Shown here: piece after piece, positions 18,493 to 28,564 of the stretch | Layout: each line of letters begins with the position of its first letter | Numbering within the stretch: the stretch's first letter is position 1 | DNA from: Mesobacillus zeae | Lineage (GTDB): Bacteria; Bacillota; Bacilli; Bacillales; Cytobacillaceae | NCBI RefSeq assembly: GCF_003570705.1 | Contig: NZ_QWVT01000008.1 | Span: 248,001-312,000 of the forward strand | Direction of reading: 5' to 3' | Length of the DNA: 64,000 nt | Translations under genes and position numbers: made by a program | The notes under the pieces: generated by a model | Database searches by the model: none | Told to the model about the DNA's origin: nothing | Seen by the model: only the letters and a program-made list of their open reading frames with translations

Positions 18493-19434
18493 ATGGGTAA
18501 AATTGCATTTCTTTTTCCGGGCCAGGGGTCACAGACCGTTGGAATGGGGAAGTCGCTGGCACAAGCTGACCAGCATGTAATGAATTTTTTCAGCACAGCA
18601 GATGAAGTGCTGAATATAGACCTGAGCAAACTGATTTTTGAAGGACCTCAGGAGGCGCTGACAAGAACAATCAACGCCCAGCCGGCACTCCTTGCTACAG
18701 GAGTCGCTCTCCATGATTATTTCAGCCGTTCAGGAATTAAGCCTGATTATGTGGCAGGTCACAGCCTTGGTGAGTATACGGCACTTGTTGCTGCGGGGGC
18801 GTTTTCCTTCGAAGACGGTATCCTTGCTGTTCGCAAGAGGGGAGAACTGATGGAGGAGGCCGTTCCGCAGGGAGAAGGAACTATGGCTGCTGTTCTTGGC
18901 CTTGACAGGGAGAAACTGGCGGATGTTACTGGCACCATCGAGGCGTCCGGACATCCGGTTCAGTTGGCTAATATGAACTGCCCTGGTCAAATCGTTATTT
19001 CGGGATCAAGGCGGGGTGTCGAGGAAGCGGGAGCAAAAGCGAAAGAAGCTGGAGCCAAGCGTGTGATTCCGCTAGACGTCAGCGGTCCTTTCCACTCTTC
19101 TCTTATGAAGCCCGCGGCAGAGAGGTTTAGTGAAGTGCTTGAAGGGATGGCTATCCATGATGCTGGTATTCCTGTTGTGGCAAATGTGACAGCAATGACA
19201 ATGGGACAAGCATCCGAAGTCAGGGATTTGCTCGTTAAGCAGCTTTACTCCCCTGTCCTGTGGGAGGATTCTGTTGCAAGGATGCTGGAGCTTGGAGTAG
19301 ATACTTTTATAGAATTTGGGCCAGGAAAAGTTTTATGCGGCCTTGTAAAGAAATTGGACCGCTCGGCAAAGACGCTGCCAGTCTTCGATGAAGAAAGCTG
19401 CGCGGCTGCCGTTGCGGCAATAAGGGGTGAATAG
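18493..19434 (+). CDS. fabD: Malonyl-CoA:ACP transacylase
   Basis: Loads malonate onto acyl carrier protein for chain elongation. 313 residues with FLFPGQGSQ at the N-terminus, active-site Ser91 in GHSLGEYTA, the arginine region AVRKRGELM, and the catalytic histidine segment [14 protein letters not shown] precedes the ATG, 17 bases after plsX. Belongs to the FapR-controlled operon. Confidence 0.97.
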   Translation: MGKIAFLFPGQGSQTVGMGKSLAQADQHVMNFFSTADEVLNIDLSKLIFEGPQEALTRTINAQPALLATGVALHDYFSRSGIKPDYVAGHSLGEYTALVAAGAFSFEDGILAVRKRGELMEEAVPQGEGTMAAVLGLDREKLADVTGTIEASGHPVQLANMNCPGQIVISGSRRGVEEAGAKAKEAGAKRVIPLDVSGPFHSSLMKPAAERFSEVLEGMAIHDAGIPVVANVTAMTMGQASEVRDLLVKQLYSPVLWEDSVARMLELGVDTFIEFGPGKVLCGLVKKLDRSAKTLPVFDEESCAAAVAAIRGE

Positions 19435-19435
19435 A

Positions 19436-20179
19436 ATGAGGCTTGAAGGAAAAGTCGCTCTTGTGACTGGAGCATCCAGAGGGATTGGCCGTGAAATAGC
19501 GCTTGAGCTTGCGAGGGAAGGCGCGGACGTTGCGGTGAACTACTCGGGTAGTGAAGCGAGGGCATTGGAAACTGCAGAAGAAATAAAAAAACTGGGCAGG
19601 AATGCTATCGTTATCCAGGCGGATGTATCAAGTTCTGAATCTGTTGAAAGAATGGTGAAAGAAACGATTGGCGCATTTGGGAAGTTGGATATCCTAATCA
19701 ATAATGCCGGAATTACAAAAGATAATCTTATTATGAGAATGAAAGAAAGCGATTGGGACGACGTTATTAATATCAACCTGAAAGGCGTTTTCCTTTGCAC
19801 AAAAGCAGTCACAAGGCAAATGATGAAACAACGCAGCGGCCGGATTATCAACATTTCCTCGATAGTAGGCGTGATGGGCAATGCAGGCCAGGCAAACTAT
19901 GTTGCTGCTAAAGCGGGAGTAATCGGGCTCACAAAGACTTCTGCTAAGGAGCTTGCATCACGGGGAATTACCGTCAATGCGGTAGCACCGGGATTCATCA
20001 CGACAGATATGACGGATAAACTGCCAGAAGAAGTCAAAGCGGAAATGTTGAAGAGCATACCGCTGGCAAAGCTTGGGGAACCAGCAGACATCGCCAGGAC
20101 CGTTATTTTTCTCGCAGGAGAAGACAGTCGTTACATTACAGGGCAGACGCTCCATGTGGATGGCGGGATGGTCATGTAA
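19436..20179 (+). CDS. fabG: 3-oxoacyl-ACP reductase
   Basis: NADPH-dependent short-chain dehydrogenase that performs the first reduction of each elongation cycle. TGASRGIG cofactor loop at about residues 12-19, NNAG, catalytic Tyr155 and Lys159 (NYVAAKAG) with the preceding Ser in NISSIVG, and the C-terminus DGGMVM. ATG 19436 is selected because GGGGTGA lies 5 bases upstream and the length (247) then matches B. subtilis; a GTG at 19427 would add three residues and overlap fabD. Confidence 0.96.
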   Translation: MRLEGKVALVTGASRGIGREIALELAREGADVAVNYSGSEARALETAEEIKKLGRNAIVIQADVSSSESVERMVKETIGAFGKLDILINNAGITKDNLIMRMKESDWDDVININLKGVFLCTKAVTRQMMKQRSGRIINISSIVGVMGNAGQANYVAAKAGVIGLTKTSAKELASRGITVNAVAPGFITTDMTDKLPEEVKAEMLKSIPLAKLGEPADIARTVIFLAGEDSRYITGQTLHVDGGMVM

Positions 20180-20232
20180 AAACATTTTTGCCATCAAGCA
20201 GGTTTGGCATTTATTATTTGTGCCGAATCTAC

Positions 20233-20238
20233 TATAAT
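20233..20238 (+). promoter_or_regulatory. Possible -10 element upstream of acpP
   Basis: A perfect TATAAT 24 bases before the acpP ATG, inside an 82-base gap after fabG. No good -35 hexamer lies at 16-18 bases, so it may be a weak internal promoter or chance. Confidence 0.3.
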
Positions 20239-20261
20239 GGCTTGAGGGGAGGTGAACAAAC

Positions 20262-20495
20262 ATGGCAGATGTTCTAGAACGCGTAACAAAAATTATCGTT
20301 GACCGCCTGGGAGTGGAAGAATCCCAGATTAATCTTGAGGCATCCTTCAAAGATGACCTTGGCGCTGATTCCCTTGATGTAGTAGAATTGGTAATGGAAC
20401 TGGAAGATGAATTCAGCATGGAAATCTCTGATGATGATGCAGAAAAAATCGGTACAGTCGGCGACGCTGTAAATTACATAAATAGCAAAATGTAA
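20262..20495 (+). CDS. acpP: Acyl carrier protein
   Basis: 77-residue acidic carrier that holds growing acyl chains on phosphopantetheine. Ser37 of [15 protein letters not shown] is the prosthetic-group site. GGGGAGGTGAAC lies just ahead of the ATG, a strong ribosome site expected for this abundant protein. Same length as B. subtilis AcpA. Ends the lipid operon before a terminator. Confidence 0.98.
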   Translation: MADVLERVTKIIVDRLGVEESQINLEASFKDDLGADSLDVVELVMELEDEFSMEISDDDAEKIGTVGDAVNYINSKM

Positions 20496-20509
20496 TTGAC
20501 CTTTATGTG

Positions 20510-20543
20510 AAGCTCCGTTCCTAAAACGGAGCTTTCTTCTGTT
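20510..20543 (+). terminator. Terminator after acpP
   Basis: AAGCTCCGTT at 20510-20519 pairs with AACGGAGCTT at 20525-20534 around a 5-base loop, then TTCTTCTGTTT. Confidence 0.85.
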
Positions 20544-20655
20544 TAGGGGAGAAAAAACGCTTTTGTTGTAAAAATGTTAAGGTTTTTTTGCGTTTTGCAG
20601 GCTTTTTTTTGTAAACTTACAGTAGTGTGTAAATTTTGAGCAAGGTGGAGTCAGG

Positions 20656-21435
20656 ATGCGCAATACAGGAAAAGAAAGAGAGCGAAAATCAGTTCGCGCA
20701 GTGGAGCAGAAATTTAGAGAGTTTCAAGAAACAATTGGAATCCAATTTAAAAATGAAAGGCTGCTGAAGCATGCCTTTACCCATTCATCCTATGTGAATG
20801 AGCATCGCCGCAAGCCGTATGAAGATAATGAAAGGCTTGAATTCCTGGGGGACGCTGTACTGGAACTGACAGTATCCCGGTTTTTATTCGAGAAGTATCC
20901 AATGATGAGCGAAGGGGAGCTGACAAAGCTCCGTGCTGCGGTTGTATGCGAGCCGTCGCTGGTCTCGTTTGCACATGAGCTATCCTTTGGGAAGCTTGTA
21001 CTGTTGGGAAAAGGAGAGGAAATGACAGGAGGGCGTACAAGGCCCGCTCTGTTGGCAGATGTATTCGAGGCATTCATTGGAGCCTTATATCTCGACCAGG
21101 GAATAGAAACGGTAACGGCATTTTTAGAAAAAGTCGTATTTCCGAAAATTGATGCAGGTGCTTTTTCTCATGTGATGGATTTCAAAAGCCAGCTGCAGGA
21201 GCTAGTCCAGCGGGACGGTGCAGGAATACTAGAGTACCGGATTATGGAAGAGACAGGGCCTGCCCACAACCGTGTGTTTGAATCAAGGGTTTCGCTTGAC
21301 GGTGAAGAACTGGGAACAGGGAAGGGCCGATCAAAAAAAGAAGCTGAACAGCACGCTGCCCAGTTAGGGCTTGAAAAACTAAAAGCACACATTGAAGCAA
21401 TTGCGTCGCCCAAAAAACAACTAGATGCAGAATGA
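20656..21435 (+). CDS. rnc: Ribonuclease III
   Basis: Cleaves double-stranded RNA in rRNA processing and small-RNA turnover. Residues about 20-165 form the nuclease domain with the signature [14 protein letters not shown] and a second acidic site [12 protein letters not shown] double-stranded RNA-binding domain follows from about 175, ending in [13 protein letters not shown]. 259 residues. AAGGTGGAG lies a few bases upstream of the ATG. Sits 18 bases before smc, the conserved rnc-smc-ftsY order. Confidence 0.96.
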   Translation: MRNTGKERERKSVRAVEQKFREFQETIGIQFKNERLLKHAFTHSSYVNEHRRKPYEDNERLEFLGDAVLELTVSRFLFEKYPMMSEGELTKLRAAVVCEPSLVSFAHELSFGKLVLLGKGEEMTGGRTRPALLADVFEAFIGALYLDQGIETVTAFLEKVVFPKIDAGAFSHVMDFKSQLQELVQRDGAGILEYRIMEETGPAHNRVFESRVSLDGEELGTGKGRSKKEAEQHAAQLGLEKLKAHIEAIASPKKQLDAE

Positions 21436-21453
21436 CAAAGGGGAGAGCGCACC

Positions 21454-24400
21454 GTGTTTTTAAAACGATTAGATGTAATTGGCTTTAAATCGTTTGCTGA
21501 AAGGATTGCCGTGGAGTTTGTTCCCGGGGTAACAGCAGTTGTGGGTCCGAACGGTAGCGGAAAAAGCAATATTACCGACGCGATTCGCTGGGTACTCGGT
21601 GAACAGTCGGCAAAGTCCCTGCGTGGAGCGAAAATGGAAGATATTATCTTTGCCGGAAGCGAGACACGCAAGCCAGTGAATTTTGCGGAAGTGACATTGA
21701 CACTTGATAACGAAGACCAGGGCTTGCCCCTGGAATATAATGAAGTAAGTGTGACAAGGCGTGTTTATCGTTCAGGCGACAGTGAATATTTAATCAACCA
21801 GCGTACATGCAGGCTGAAGGATATTATCGACCTTTTCATGGATTCAGGGCTCGGCAGGGAAGCTTTTTCAATCATCAGCCAAGGCAAGGTTGAAGAAATC
21901 CTGAACAGCAAGCCGGAAGACAGGCGGACGATCTTTGAGGAAGCTGCGGGTGTCCTGAAATATAAGACACGGAAGAAAAAAGCTGAGGCAAAGCTGTTCG
22001 AGACGCAGGAGAACCTGAACAGGGTCTCGGATATTCTCCATGAGCTTGAATCCCAGGTGGAGCCTTTAAAAATACAGGCGTCGATTGCCCGGGATTACCT
22101 GGCCCAAAAGGAAGAACTTGAACATATTGAAGTCGCCCTAACAGCCTATGAAATTGAAGAGCTCCACGCCCGCTGGGAACGCCTGTCCGGCGAACTGGAA
22201 CACAACAAACAGCGGGAAATGGACATGTCTGCTGTTCTGCAGAAAAAAGAAGCAGCTATAGAGAAGTATCGCGATCAACTTACAGCGCTTGACGAATCGG
22301 TCAGCGACCTTCAGAATGTTCTGCTTGCAGCAAGTGAAGAACTCGAAAAGCTTGAAGGGAAAAAAGAGGTTCTTAAAGAGCGAAAGAAGAATGCCTTCCA
22401 AAACAGGGAACAGCTTGAAAAAAGCATTGAGGAAACAACAGGCAAAGTTAAGGTGCTGGAGAAGGAAGAGCAAAACCAGGAACGATTGCTTGAAGAGCTT
22501 ACAGCCGAAGCAGCGAAAATTCAATCAGAGCTGGAGTATAAGCTGGAACAGAATAAACTTTACAGCGAAGATATTGAAGCAAAAATTGATTTGCTTAAGG
22601 GCGATTATATCGACCTTCTCAACCGCCAGGCCAGCGCCAAAAATGAATTGAGCTATATTGGACAGCAGCTCAGCCAGCATGCCGCTAGAAATTCAAGGCT
22701 TGACGGGGAGAACGCAAGGTTTATCGCAAGCCGTGATGAAATCAGCCAAAAAAAGGACGCTGCAGCCCGAAAACTTGAAGAGATTGGAAATCAGCTTGAA
22801 CAGCAGGCCAGCCGCTTTTTTAAAGAACAAGACAAGCTTGAAAAGCTGAAAAAAAGCTGCGAAAATCAGGAGAAAACATTATATCAGGCCTATCAATACC
22901 TTCAGCAGACGAAGTCCAAAAAAGAAATGCTCGAGGACATGCAGGAGGATTACTCGGGATTTTTCCAGGGAGTAAAAGAAGTGCTGAAAGCCCGGAACAA
23001 GAAGCTCGAAGGTATCGAAGGCGCTATCGCTGAACTTGTAAAGGTGCCAAAACAATATGAACTCGCTGTTGAAACCGCTCTTGGTGGAGCGATGCAGCAT
23101 ATTGTGGTGAAAAGCGAAGAAAATGCCAGGGCTGCAATCAGGTATTTGAAGCAGGGTTCGTTCGGAAGGGCTACATTCCTTCCACTTTCTGTTATCCGCG
23201 GCAAATCGATTGCACCGGCTCTTCTTCATGCAGCAGCTTCCCACCCTGCTTTTATCGGCTGTGCAGCGGAGTTGATTGATTTTGCCCCAGAGTATAAAGA
23301 GGTCATACAAAACCTGCTTGGCAGTGTGATTCTTGCAAGGGATTTGAAGGGTGCAAACGAGATGGCTAGGATCCTTCAATACCGCAGCAGGATTGTGACG
23401 CTTGAGGGCGATGTCGTGAATCCGGGGGGCTCAATGTCAGGCGGAGCAGTAAAACAGAAGTCGTCTTCTCTCCTTAGCCGCAAAAGTGAGCTTGAGGATT
23501 TGGCAGCGAAGCTTTCCGATATGGAAGAGAAAACAAAACTGCTTGAAAGCCGGCTCAAAGAAATGAAAAGAGATGTCCATGATTCCGAGGAATCCCTGGA
23601 AACCCTAAGGAAAACCGGGGAAGAGCTTAGGATGAAAGAGCAGGAGCTGAAGAGCGGGCTTCGTGAGGTCGAAATAGAGGAACGGAACATCAATGACAGG
23701 CTTTCCGTTTATGATGCTGAAAAGAGGCAGACAGGCGAAGAAAATGAAAGGTTGTCAGGCAGGAAGCATCAGCTTGCGGAGGACCTTGAAGAATTTCAGT
23801 CGGAACTAGCAAGACTTGATCGGGAGATTTCAAGCCTGACTGAGAAAAAGAACACGAATGTTGCTTCGAAAGAAACGCTTGCAGCTGAAATCAGCGAGCT
23901 GAAAATAAGCTTAGCATCCAAGAAAGAACAGGTGAACCATGTACGCGAGAAGCTGGGAACAGCCTCCAGTGACCTTGGTGAACATAGGGAAAGGCTTGCA
24001 TTGGCGCTCGAGGATTTAAGTCTACTCTCACTGGAGATGGATAACAGTTCATCTGGGGAGAACCAGCTTGAAGAAGCCGCAAAGGCGAAGCTGCGCGACA
24101 AAAATAATACCCTCGAGCTGATTGCTTCAAGGCGGAAAGAGCGTGTGGCCTTGCAGCTTGAGCTTGAAGACTGTGAAAAAGATGCTAAAGAACTGAAGCG
24201 TCAGTACAGAGGGATGTCAGAAATTTTAAAAGATGAAGAGGTTAAACTGAACAGGCTAGATGTAGATCTGGATAACCGGATTGCTCACTTGAGGGAGGAG
24301 TACCTTCTTTCTTATGAAGCCGCAAGGGAACAATATCCGCTTGAAGTACCCGCCGAAGAAGCACGCAGGAGGGTGAAACTGATCAAGCTGGCAATCGAGG

Positions 24401-25020
24401 AGCTCGGCTCAGTCAATATCGGTGCAATCGAAGAATATGAACGGGTGTCCGAACGATATGAATTTCTGCTTGAGCAAAAGACAGATTTGCAGGAAGCTAA
24501 GGATACTCTGTTTCAGGTAATCGGAGAGATGGACGAGGAGATGAAAAATCGCTTCGGACAGACATTCCAGGCAATCCGCACTCACTTTGACCCTGTTTTC
24601 AGGTCCCTTTTCGGTGGAGGAAGGGCTGATTTGAAGCTCACTCAGCCGGATGATCTGTTGAACACCGGAGTTGAGCTAGTGGCTCAGCCTCCCGGAAAGA
24701 AACTGCAAAATCTTGGACTTCTCTCTGGAGGTGAGCGTGCGCTGACTGCTATCGCGCTGCTTTTTTCCATCCTGAAAGTTCGTCCTGTTCCGTTCTGTAT
24801 TCTTGATGAAGTGGAAGCGGCGCTTGATGAGGCGAATGTTTCTCGCTTCAGCCAGTATTTAAAAGGCTACAGCAGGGAAACGCAATTTATCGTGATTACA
24901 CACCGCAAAGGGACGATGGAAGAAGCAGACGTCCTGTACGGAGTTACAATGCAGGAGAGCGGAGTTTCTAAAGTAGTTTCCGTGAGGCTTGAGGAAACGA
25001 AGGAATTGGTTAAATCTTGA
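21454..25020 (+). CDS. smc: Chromosome partition protein Smc
   Basis: Condensin ATPase that organises and segregates the chromosome with ScpA and ScpB. 1188 residues: N-terminal ATPase half with Walker A GPNGSGKSN (residue 31 on), long coiled coil (about 170-500), a hinge at about 510-660 (FFQGVKEV to NPGGSMSGGAV), a returning coiled coil to about 1000, and the C-terminal ATPase half with signature LSGGE at 1090-1094 and Walker B FCILDEVEAALDEAN. GTG start after GGGGAGAG. Length equals the B. subtilis protein within two residues. Confidence 0.98.
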   Translation: MFLKRLDVIGFKSFAERIAVEFVPGVTAVVGPNGSGKSNITDAIRWVLGEQSAKSLRGAKMEDIIFAGSETRKPVNFAEVTLTLDNEDQGLPLEYNEVSVTRRVYRSGDSEYLINQRTCRLKDIIDLFMDSGLGREAFSIISQGKVEEILNSKPEDRRTIFEEAAGVLKYKTRKKKAEAKLFETQENLNRVSDILHELESQVEPLKIQASIARDYLAQKEELEHIEVALTAYEIEELHARWERLSGELEHNKQREMDMSAVLQKKEAAIEKYRDQLTALDESVSDLQNVLLAASEELEKLEGKKEVLKERKKNAFQNREQLEKSIEETTGKVKVLEKEEQNQERLLEELTAEAAKIQSELEYKLEQNKLYSEDIEAKIDLLKGDYIDLLNRQASAKNELSYIGQQLSQHAARNSRLDGENARFIASRDEISQKKDAAARKLEEIGNQLEQQASRFFKEQDKLEKLKKSCENQEKTLYQAYQYLQQTKSKKEMLEDMQEDYSGFFQGVKEVLKARNKKLEGIEGAIAELVKVPKQYELAVETALGGAMQHIVVKSEENARAAIRYLKQGSFGRATFLPLSVIRGKSIAPALLHAAASHPAFIGCAAELIDFAPEYKEVIQNLLGSVILARDLKGANEMARILQYRSRIVTLEGDVVNPGGSMSGGAVKQKSSSLLSRKSELEDLAAKLSDMEEKTKLLESRLKEMKRDVHDSEESLETLRKTGEELRMKEQELKSGLREVEIEERNINDRLSVYDAEKRQTGEENERLSGRKHQLAEDLEEFQSELARLDREISSLTEKKNTNVASKETLAAEISELKISLASKKEQVNHVREKLGTASSDLGEHRERLALALEDLSLLSLEMDNSSSGENQLEEAAKAKLRDKNNTLELIASRRKERVALQLELEDCEKDAKELKRQYRGMSEILKDEEVKLNRLDVDLDNRIAHLREEYLLSYEAAREQYPLEVPAEEARRRVKLIKLAIEELGSVNIGAIEEYERVSERYEFLLEQKTDLQEAKDTLFQVIGEMDEEMKNRFGQTFQAIRTHFDPVFRSLFGGGRADLKLTQPDDLLNTGVELVAQPPGKKLQNLGLLSGGERALTAIALLFSILKVRPVPFCILDEVEAALDEANVSRFSQYLKGYSRETQFIVITHRKGTMEEADVLYGVTMQESGVSKVVSVRLEETKELVKS

Positions 25021-25038
25021 TAGAAGGGCTGTGAGACG

Positions 25039-26031
25039 GTGAGCTTTTTTAAAAAGTTAAAAGAGAAAATATCAAACCAGACAGAGAGTGTGACAGATAA
25101 ATTTAGAGATGGCTTGACAAAAACACGGGACAGCTTCTCAGGTCGTGTAAATGATCTTGTTGCCAGATACCGCAAAGTAGATGAAGATTTTTTCGAGGAA
25201 CTTGAGGAAATCCTCATCCAGGCAGATGTCGGATTCGGGACCGTTATGGAGTTGATTGATGAGCTTAAAATGGAGGTGAAGCGCCAAAATATCAAGGATT
25301 CTTCACAAATGCAGTCTGTGATATCTGAAAAGCTTGTTGAGATATATGAAGGCTCGGGAGAAGAAAAATCGAGTCTGAACGTCCAGGAAAATGGATTGAC
25401 TGTCATTCTTTTTGTCGGAGTGAATGGGGTCGGAAAAACAACCACCATCGGCAAGCTGGCCTACAAGCTGAAAAGTGAAGGGAAAAGCGTAATGATGGCA
25501 GCAGGGGATACATTCCGCGCAGGTGCAATTGACCAGCTTGAAGTGTGGGGAGACAGGGTTGGTGTTTCCGTCATCAAACAGGCCGAAGGATCCGATCCTG
25601 CCGCTGTAATGTATGACGCCATCCAGGCAGCCAAATCGAGAGGCGCAGACATTCTTTTATGCGATACTGCCGGCAGACTGCAGAACAAGGTAAACCTGAT
25701 GAAAGAGCTGGAGAAAGTCAAACGCGTGATTGAGAGGGAAATTCCAGGGGCTCCCCATGAAGTCCTGCTTGTTCTTGATGCAACGACTGGCCAAAATGCG
25801 CTGATTCAGGCAAAAACGTTCAAGGAAGCGACCGATGTCACCGGGATTGTCCTGACCAAACTAGACGGAACCGCAAAAGGAGGAATTGTCCTTGCGATCC
25901 GGAACGAATTGAACATTCCGGTTAAGTTTGTCGGTCTTGGAGAAAGAATGGATGACCTTCAGGAATTTGATCCTGATAAATATGTATATGGCTTGTTTGC
26001 AGACCTTGTTGAGGAAGAATCTGCGGAATAG
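25039..26031 (+). CDS. ftsY: Signal recognition particle receptor FtsY
   Basis: Membrane-associated SRP GTPase that docks ribosome-Ffh complexes at the translocon. 330 residues: a short amphipathic/charged N-terminal part (FFKKLKEKI), the helical N domain to about 110, and the NG GTPase with P-loop GVNGVGKTTT from residue 127, DTAGR, TKLDGTAKGG and FVGLGE. The GTG start matches the conserved SFFKKL beginning. Unlike enterobacterial FtsY it lacks a long acidic A domain, as usual in Bacillus. Confidence 0.97.
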   Translation: MSFFKKLKEKISNQTESVTDKFRDGLTKTRDSFSGRVNDLVARYRKVDEDFFEELEEILIQADVGFGTVMELIDELKMEVKRQNIKDSSQMQSVISEKLVEIYEGSGEEKSSLNVQENGLTVILFVGVNGVGKTTTIGKLAYKLKSEGKSVMMAAGDTFRAGAIDQLEVWGDRVGVSVIKQAEGSDPAAVMYDAIQAAKSRGADILLCDTAGRLQNKVNLMKELEKVKRVIEREIPGAPHEVLLVLDATTGQNALIQAKTFKEATDVTGIVLTKLDGTAKGGIVLAIRNELNIPVKFVGLGERMDDLQEFDPDKYVYGLFADLVEEESAE

Positions 26032-26061
26032 CAGCGTCTGCCTGAAAGGCAAGGAGCTGTC

Positions 26062-26090
26062 TTGACACGCGGAGTATTCGTGTGTACACT
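26062..26090 (+). promoter_or_regulatory. Sigma-A promoter for ylxM-ffh
   Basis: TTGACA at 26062-26067 and TACACT at 26085-26090 with a 17-base spacer, 40 bases before the ylxM start. Suggests ylxM-ffh has its own transcript besides read-through from smc-ftsY. Confidence 0.75.
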
Positions 26091-26130
26091 ATTACTGTAA
26101 AGGAATTCCACTTAACACGGGGGGATCAAG

Positions 26131-26460
26131 ATGCTTGAAAAAACAACCCGGATAAATTATCTGTACGATTTTTATCAGGCACTGCTGACTCCCAAACAGC
26201 AAAGCTATATGTCCCTTTATTATCTTGACGACTATTCACTCGGAGAAATCGCCGATGAGTACGATGTGAGCCGGCAAGCGGTCTACGACAATATAAAACG
26301 AACAGAAGCAATGCTTGAGGAATATGAAGAAAAGCTGCGTCTGTTCCAAAAATTCCAGGACCGGAGCAGGCTTGTTGCAAGGATGAAGGACATACTTGAG
26401 GCTGGCAGCAGCCTTTCAGACCTTCCGGGGATGCTGGAAGCGCTGGAGAAACTAGATTAG
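26131..26460 (+). CDS. ylxM: SRP-associated helix-turn-helix protein YlxM
   Basis: 109-residue sigma-70 region-4-like protein of the UPF0122 family: [39 protein letters not shown] forms the helix-turn-helix, written here only as a landmark spanning residues 20-60. In streptococci YlxM modulates Ffh GTPase activity; a DNA-binding role has not been shown in Bacillus as far as I know. GGGGGATC precedes the ATG. It is 14 bases before ffh, in the conserved ylxM-ffh pair. Confidence 0.93.
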   Translation: MLEKTTRINYLYDFYQALLTPKQQSYMSLYYLDDYSLGEIADEYDVSRQAVYDNIKRTEAMLEEYEEKLRLFQKFQDRSRLVARMKDILEAGSSLSDLPGMLEALEKLD

Positions 26461-26474
26461 GAGGCGGCAAACAG

Positions 26475-27827
26475 ATGGCATTTGAAGGATTAGCCGACCG
26501 ACTGCAAAGTACAATGCAAAAGATCCGCGGCAAAGGAAAAGTTACTGAAGCGGACGTAAAAGAAATGATGCGTGAGGTCCGTCTTGCCCTATTGGAAGCA
26601 GACGTTAATTTTAAAGTGGTGAAAGACTTTGTCAAGAAAGTCAGCGAGCGTGCTGTCGGGCAGGAAGTGCTGAAAAGCCTGACACCGGGACAGCAGGTCA
26701 TCAAGGTTGTTAAGGAAGAGCTGACAGACCTGATGGGCGGCGAACAAAGCCGGATTGCTGTAGCTAACAGGCCGCCGACTGTCATCATGATGGTAGGTCT
26801 GCAAGGGGCAGGGAAGACGACGACTACCGGGAAGCTTGCAAACCTTCTTCGGAAAAAGCACAACAGGAAGCCATTGCTTGTTGCTGGCGATATTTACAGG
26901 CCTGCGGCGATCAAGCAGCTTGAAACGCTCGGCAAACAACTGGGCATGCCTGTCTTTTCCCTTGGTGACCAGGTAAGTCCTGTGGAAATTACCAAGCAGG
27001 CGATTGCCAAGGCGAAGGAAGATCACCATGATTATGTCCTGATCGATACGGCCGGTCGTCTTCATGTAGATGAGAAGCTGATGGATGAACTGAAAGACAT
27101 CAAGGAACTCGCCAAGCCGGATGAAATTTTCCTTGTTGTCGATGCGATGACGGGGCAGGATGCCGTTAATGTGGCTCAGAGTTTCAATGAGCAGTTGGGC
27201 TTGACTGGTGTTGTCCTGACCAAGCTTGACGGTGATACACGCGGTGGAGCTGCGCTTTCAATCCGTTCAGTGACGGATACGCCAATCAAGTTTGTCGGCC
27301 TTGGAGAAAAACTTGATGCCCTCGAAGCCTTCCATCCCGAACGGATGGCGTCAAGGATTCTGGGTATGGGCGATGTCATGACGCTTATCGAAAAGGCGCA
27401 GGCCAATGTAGATGAGGATAAAGCGAAAGAGCTTGAAAAGAAGATGCGGACAGCAACATTCACGCTTGACGATTTTCTAGACCAGCTTGGCCAGGTAAGG
27501 AAGATGGGCCCGCTTGACGAGCTTCTGAAAATGATGCCTGGGGCAAACAAGATTAAGGGAATGAACAATCTTCAGATCGATGAGAAGCAGATTTCCCATG
27601 TTGAAGCGATCATCCAGTCGATGACAAGCCAAGAAAAAACCCATCCTGAAATCATCAGCGCGAACAGGAAGAAACGGATTGCCAAGGGAAGCGGAACGAG
27701 CATCCAGGAAGTTAACCGCCTTCTGAAGCAGTTCGAGGACATGAAGAAAATGATGAAGCAAATGACTGGTCTCCAGCAAAAAGGGAAGAAAAAGGGCGGA
27801 TTCAAGCTGCCGTTCAATCCTTTTTAA
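26475..27827 (+). CDS. ffh: Signal recognition particle protein Ffh
   Basis: GTPase that binds signal sequences and 4.5S/scRNA. 450 residues: N domain (1-90), G domain with P-loop GLQGAGKTTT near residue 107, DTAGRLH, TKLDGDTRGG and FVGLGEKLD, then the methionine-rich M domain from about 300 (MGDVMTLIEKAQ, MGPLDELLKMMPG, SGTSIQEVNRLLKQF) that binds RNA and signal peptides. A lysine-rich tail ends the protein. GGAGGCGG precedes the ATG. Confidence 0.98.
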   Translation: MAFEGLADRLQSTMQKIRGKGKVTEADVKEMMREVRLALLEADVNFKVVKDFVKKVSERAVGQEVLKSLTPGQQVIKVVKEELTDLMGGEQSRIAVANRPPTVIMMVGLQGAGKTTTTGKLANLLRKKHNRKPLLVAGDIYRPAAIKQLETLGKQLGMPVFSLGDQVSPVEITKQAIAKAKEDHHDYVLIDTAGRLHVDEKLMDELKDIKELAKPDEIFLVVDAMTGQDAVNVAQSFNEQLGLTGVVLTKLDGDTRGGAALSIRSVTDTPIKFVGLGEKLDALEAFHPERMASRILGMGDVMTLIEKAQANVDEDKAKELEKKMRTATFTLDDFLDQLGQVRKMGPLDELLKMMPGANKIKGMNNLQIDEKQISHVEAIIQSMTSQEKTHPEIISANRKKRIAKGSGTSIQEVNRLLKQFEDMKKMMKQMTGLQQKGKKKGGFKLPFNPF

Positions 27828-27881
27828 TGTGTGATTTACTTCTCTGGAAACATATTTTTTGACCCTGTAAAGAAAAAAACC

Positions 27882-27910
27882 TTTACAAGCTAAATGACAT
27901 TTGATATTAT
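27882..27910 (+). promoter_or_regulatory. Sigma-A promoter for rpsP
   Basis: TTTACA at 27882-27887 and TATTAT at 27905-27910 with a 17-base spacer, 39 bases before the rpsP ATG. Confidence 0.7.
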
Positions 27911-27949
27911 TCTATCTTGTGTGAAACTATTCGGAGGTGCTTATTTAAA

Positions 27950-28222
27950 ATGGCAGTAAAAATTCGTTTAAAACGTATGGGAGCAAAAAAATCTCCTTTC
28001 TATCGTATTGTTGTAGCTGATTCCCGTTCACCACGTGACGGCCGTTACATTGAAATAGTGGGAACTTACAATCCAGTTGCCAACCCTGCAGTGGTTGACA
28101 TCAACGAAGATTTGGTTCTTCAATGGCTTAAGAACGGTGCGAAGCCGTCTGATACAGTGCGTAATCTGCTCTCTAACCAAGGCATCATGGAAAAATTCCA
28201 TATTGCTAAAAACAGCAAGTAA
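27950..28222 (+). CDS. rpsP: 30S ribosomal protein S16
   Basis: 90-residue ribosomal protein with the universal beginning [20 protein letters not shown] and [12 protein letters not shown]; same length as B. subtilis S16. ATG 27950 follows CGGAGGTG at 9 bases; an in-frame upstream ATG would add 11 unconserved residues. First gene of rpsP-khpA. Confidence 0.97.
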   Translation: MAVKIRLKRMGAKKSPFYRIVVADSRSPRDGRYIEIVGTYNPVANPAVVDINEDLVLQWLKNGAKPSDTVRNLLSNQGIMEKFHIAKNSK

Positions 28223-28224
28223 TT

Positions 28225-28464
28225 GTGAATGACATGAAGGAATTAATCGAGACGATCGTGAAACCCCTTGTCGATTTTCCTGAAGATGTTCGAGTGGATG
28301 CCTCCGAGGAGGATCATCGGATCATCTACCGTCTTTCTGTCAGCAAGAGTGACATGGGCAAGGTAATCGGGAAGCAGGGGCGCGTGGCAAAGGCAATTAG
28401 AACCGTTGTATACGCAGCAGGATCTTCAATGCAAAAGAAAATATTCCTTGAGATAGTTGAATAA
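28225..28464 (+). CDS. khpA: KH-domain RNA-binding protein KhpA (YlqC)
   Basis: 79-residue single KH domain with the GxxG loop in GKVIGKQGR followed by AKAIRTVV. KhpA partners with KhpB/Jag in streptococci and affects cell elongation and RNA metabolism. Begins two bases after rpsP. GTG 28225 is given; an ATG at 28234 (three codons in) is equally plausible because neither has a clear ribosome site, suggesting coupling to rpsP translation. A strong terminator follows. Confidence 0.93.
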   Translation: MNDMKELIETIVKPLVDFPEDVRVDASEEDHRIIYRLSVSKSDMGKVIGKQGRVAKAIRTVVYAAGSSMQKKIFLEIVE

Positions 28465-28502
28465 CGTTTCACGGGCCTCTTGCCCCTTGGGACATGCTAA
28501 AA

Positions 28503-28529
28503 ATGGAGGGGAAACCCTCCTTTTTTTCT
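28503..28529 (+). terminator. Terminator after khpA
   Basis: GGAGGG at 28505-28510, GAAA tetraloop, CCCTCC at 28515-28520, then seven T. A textbook hairpin. Confidence 0.93.
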
Positions 28530-28564
28530 ATTTAGGGGAAGATTCATATATAATGGATGTTGGA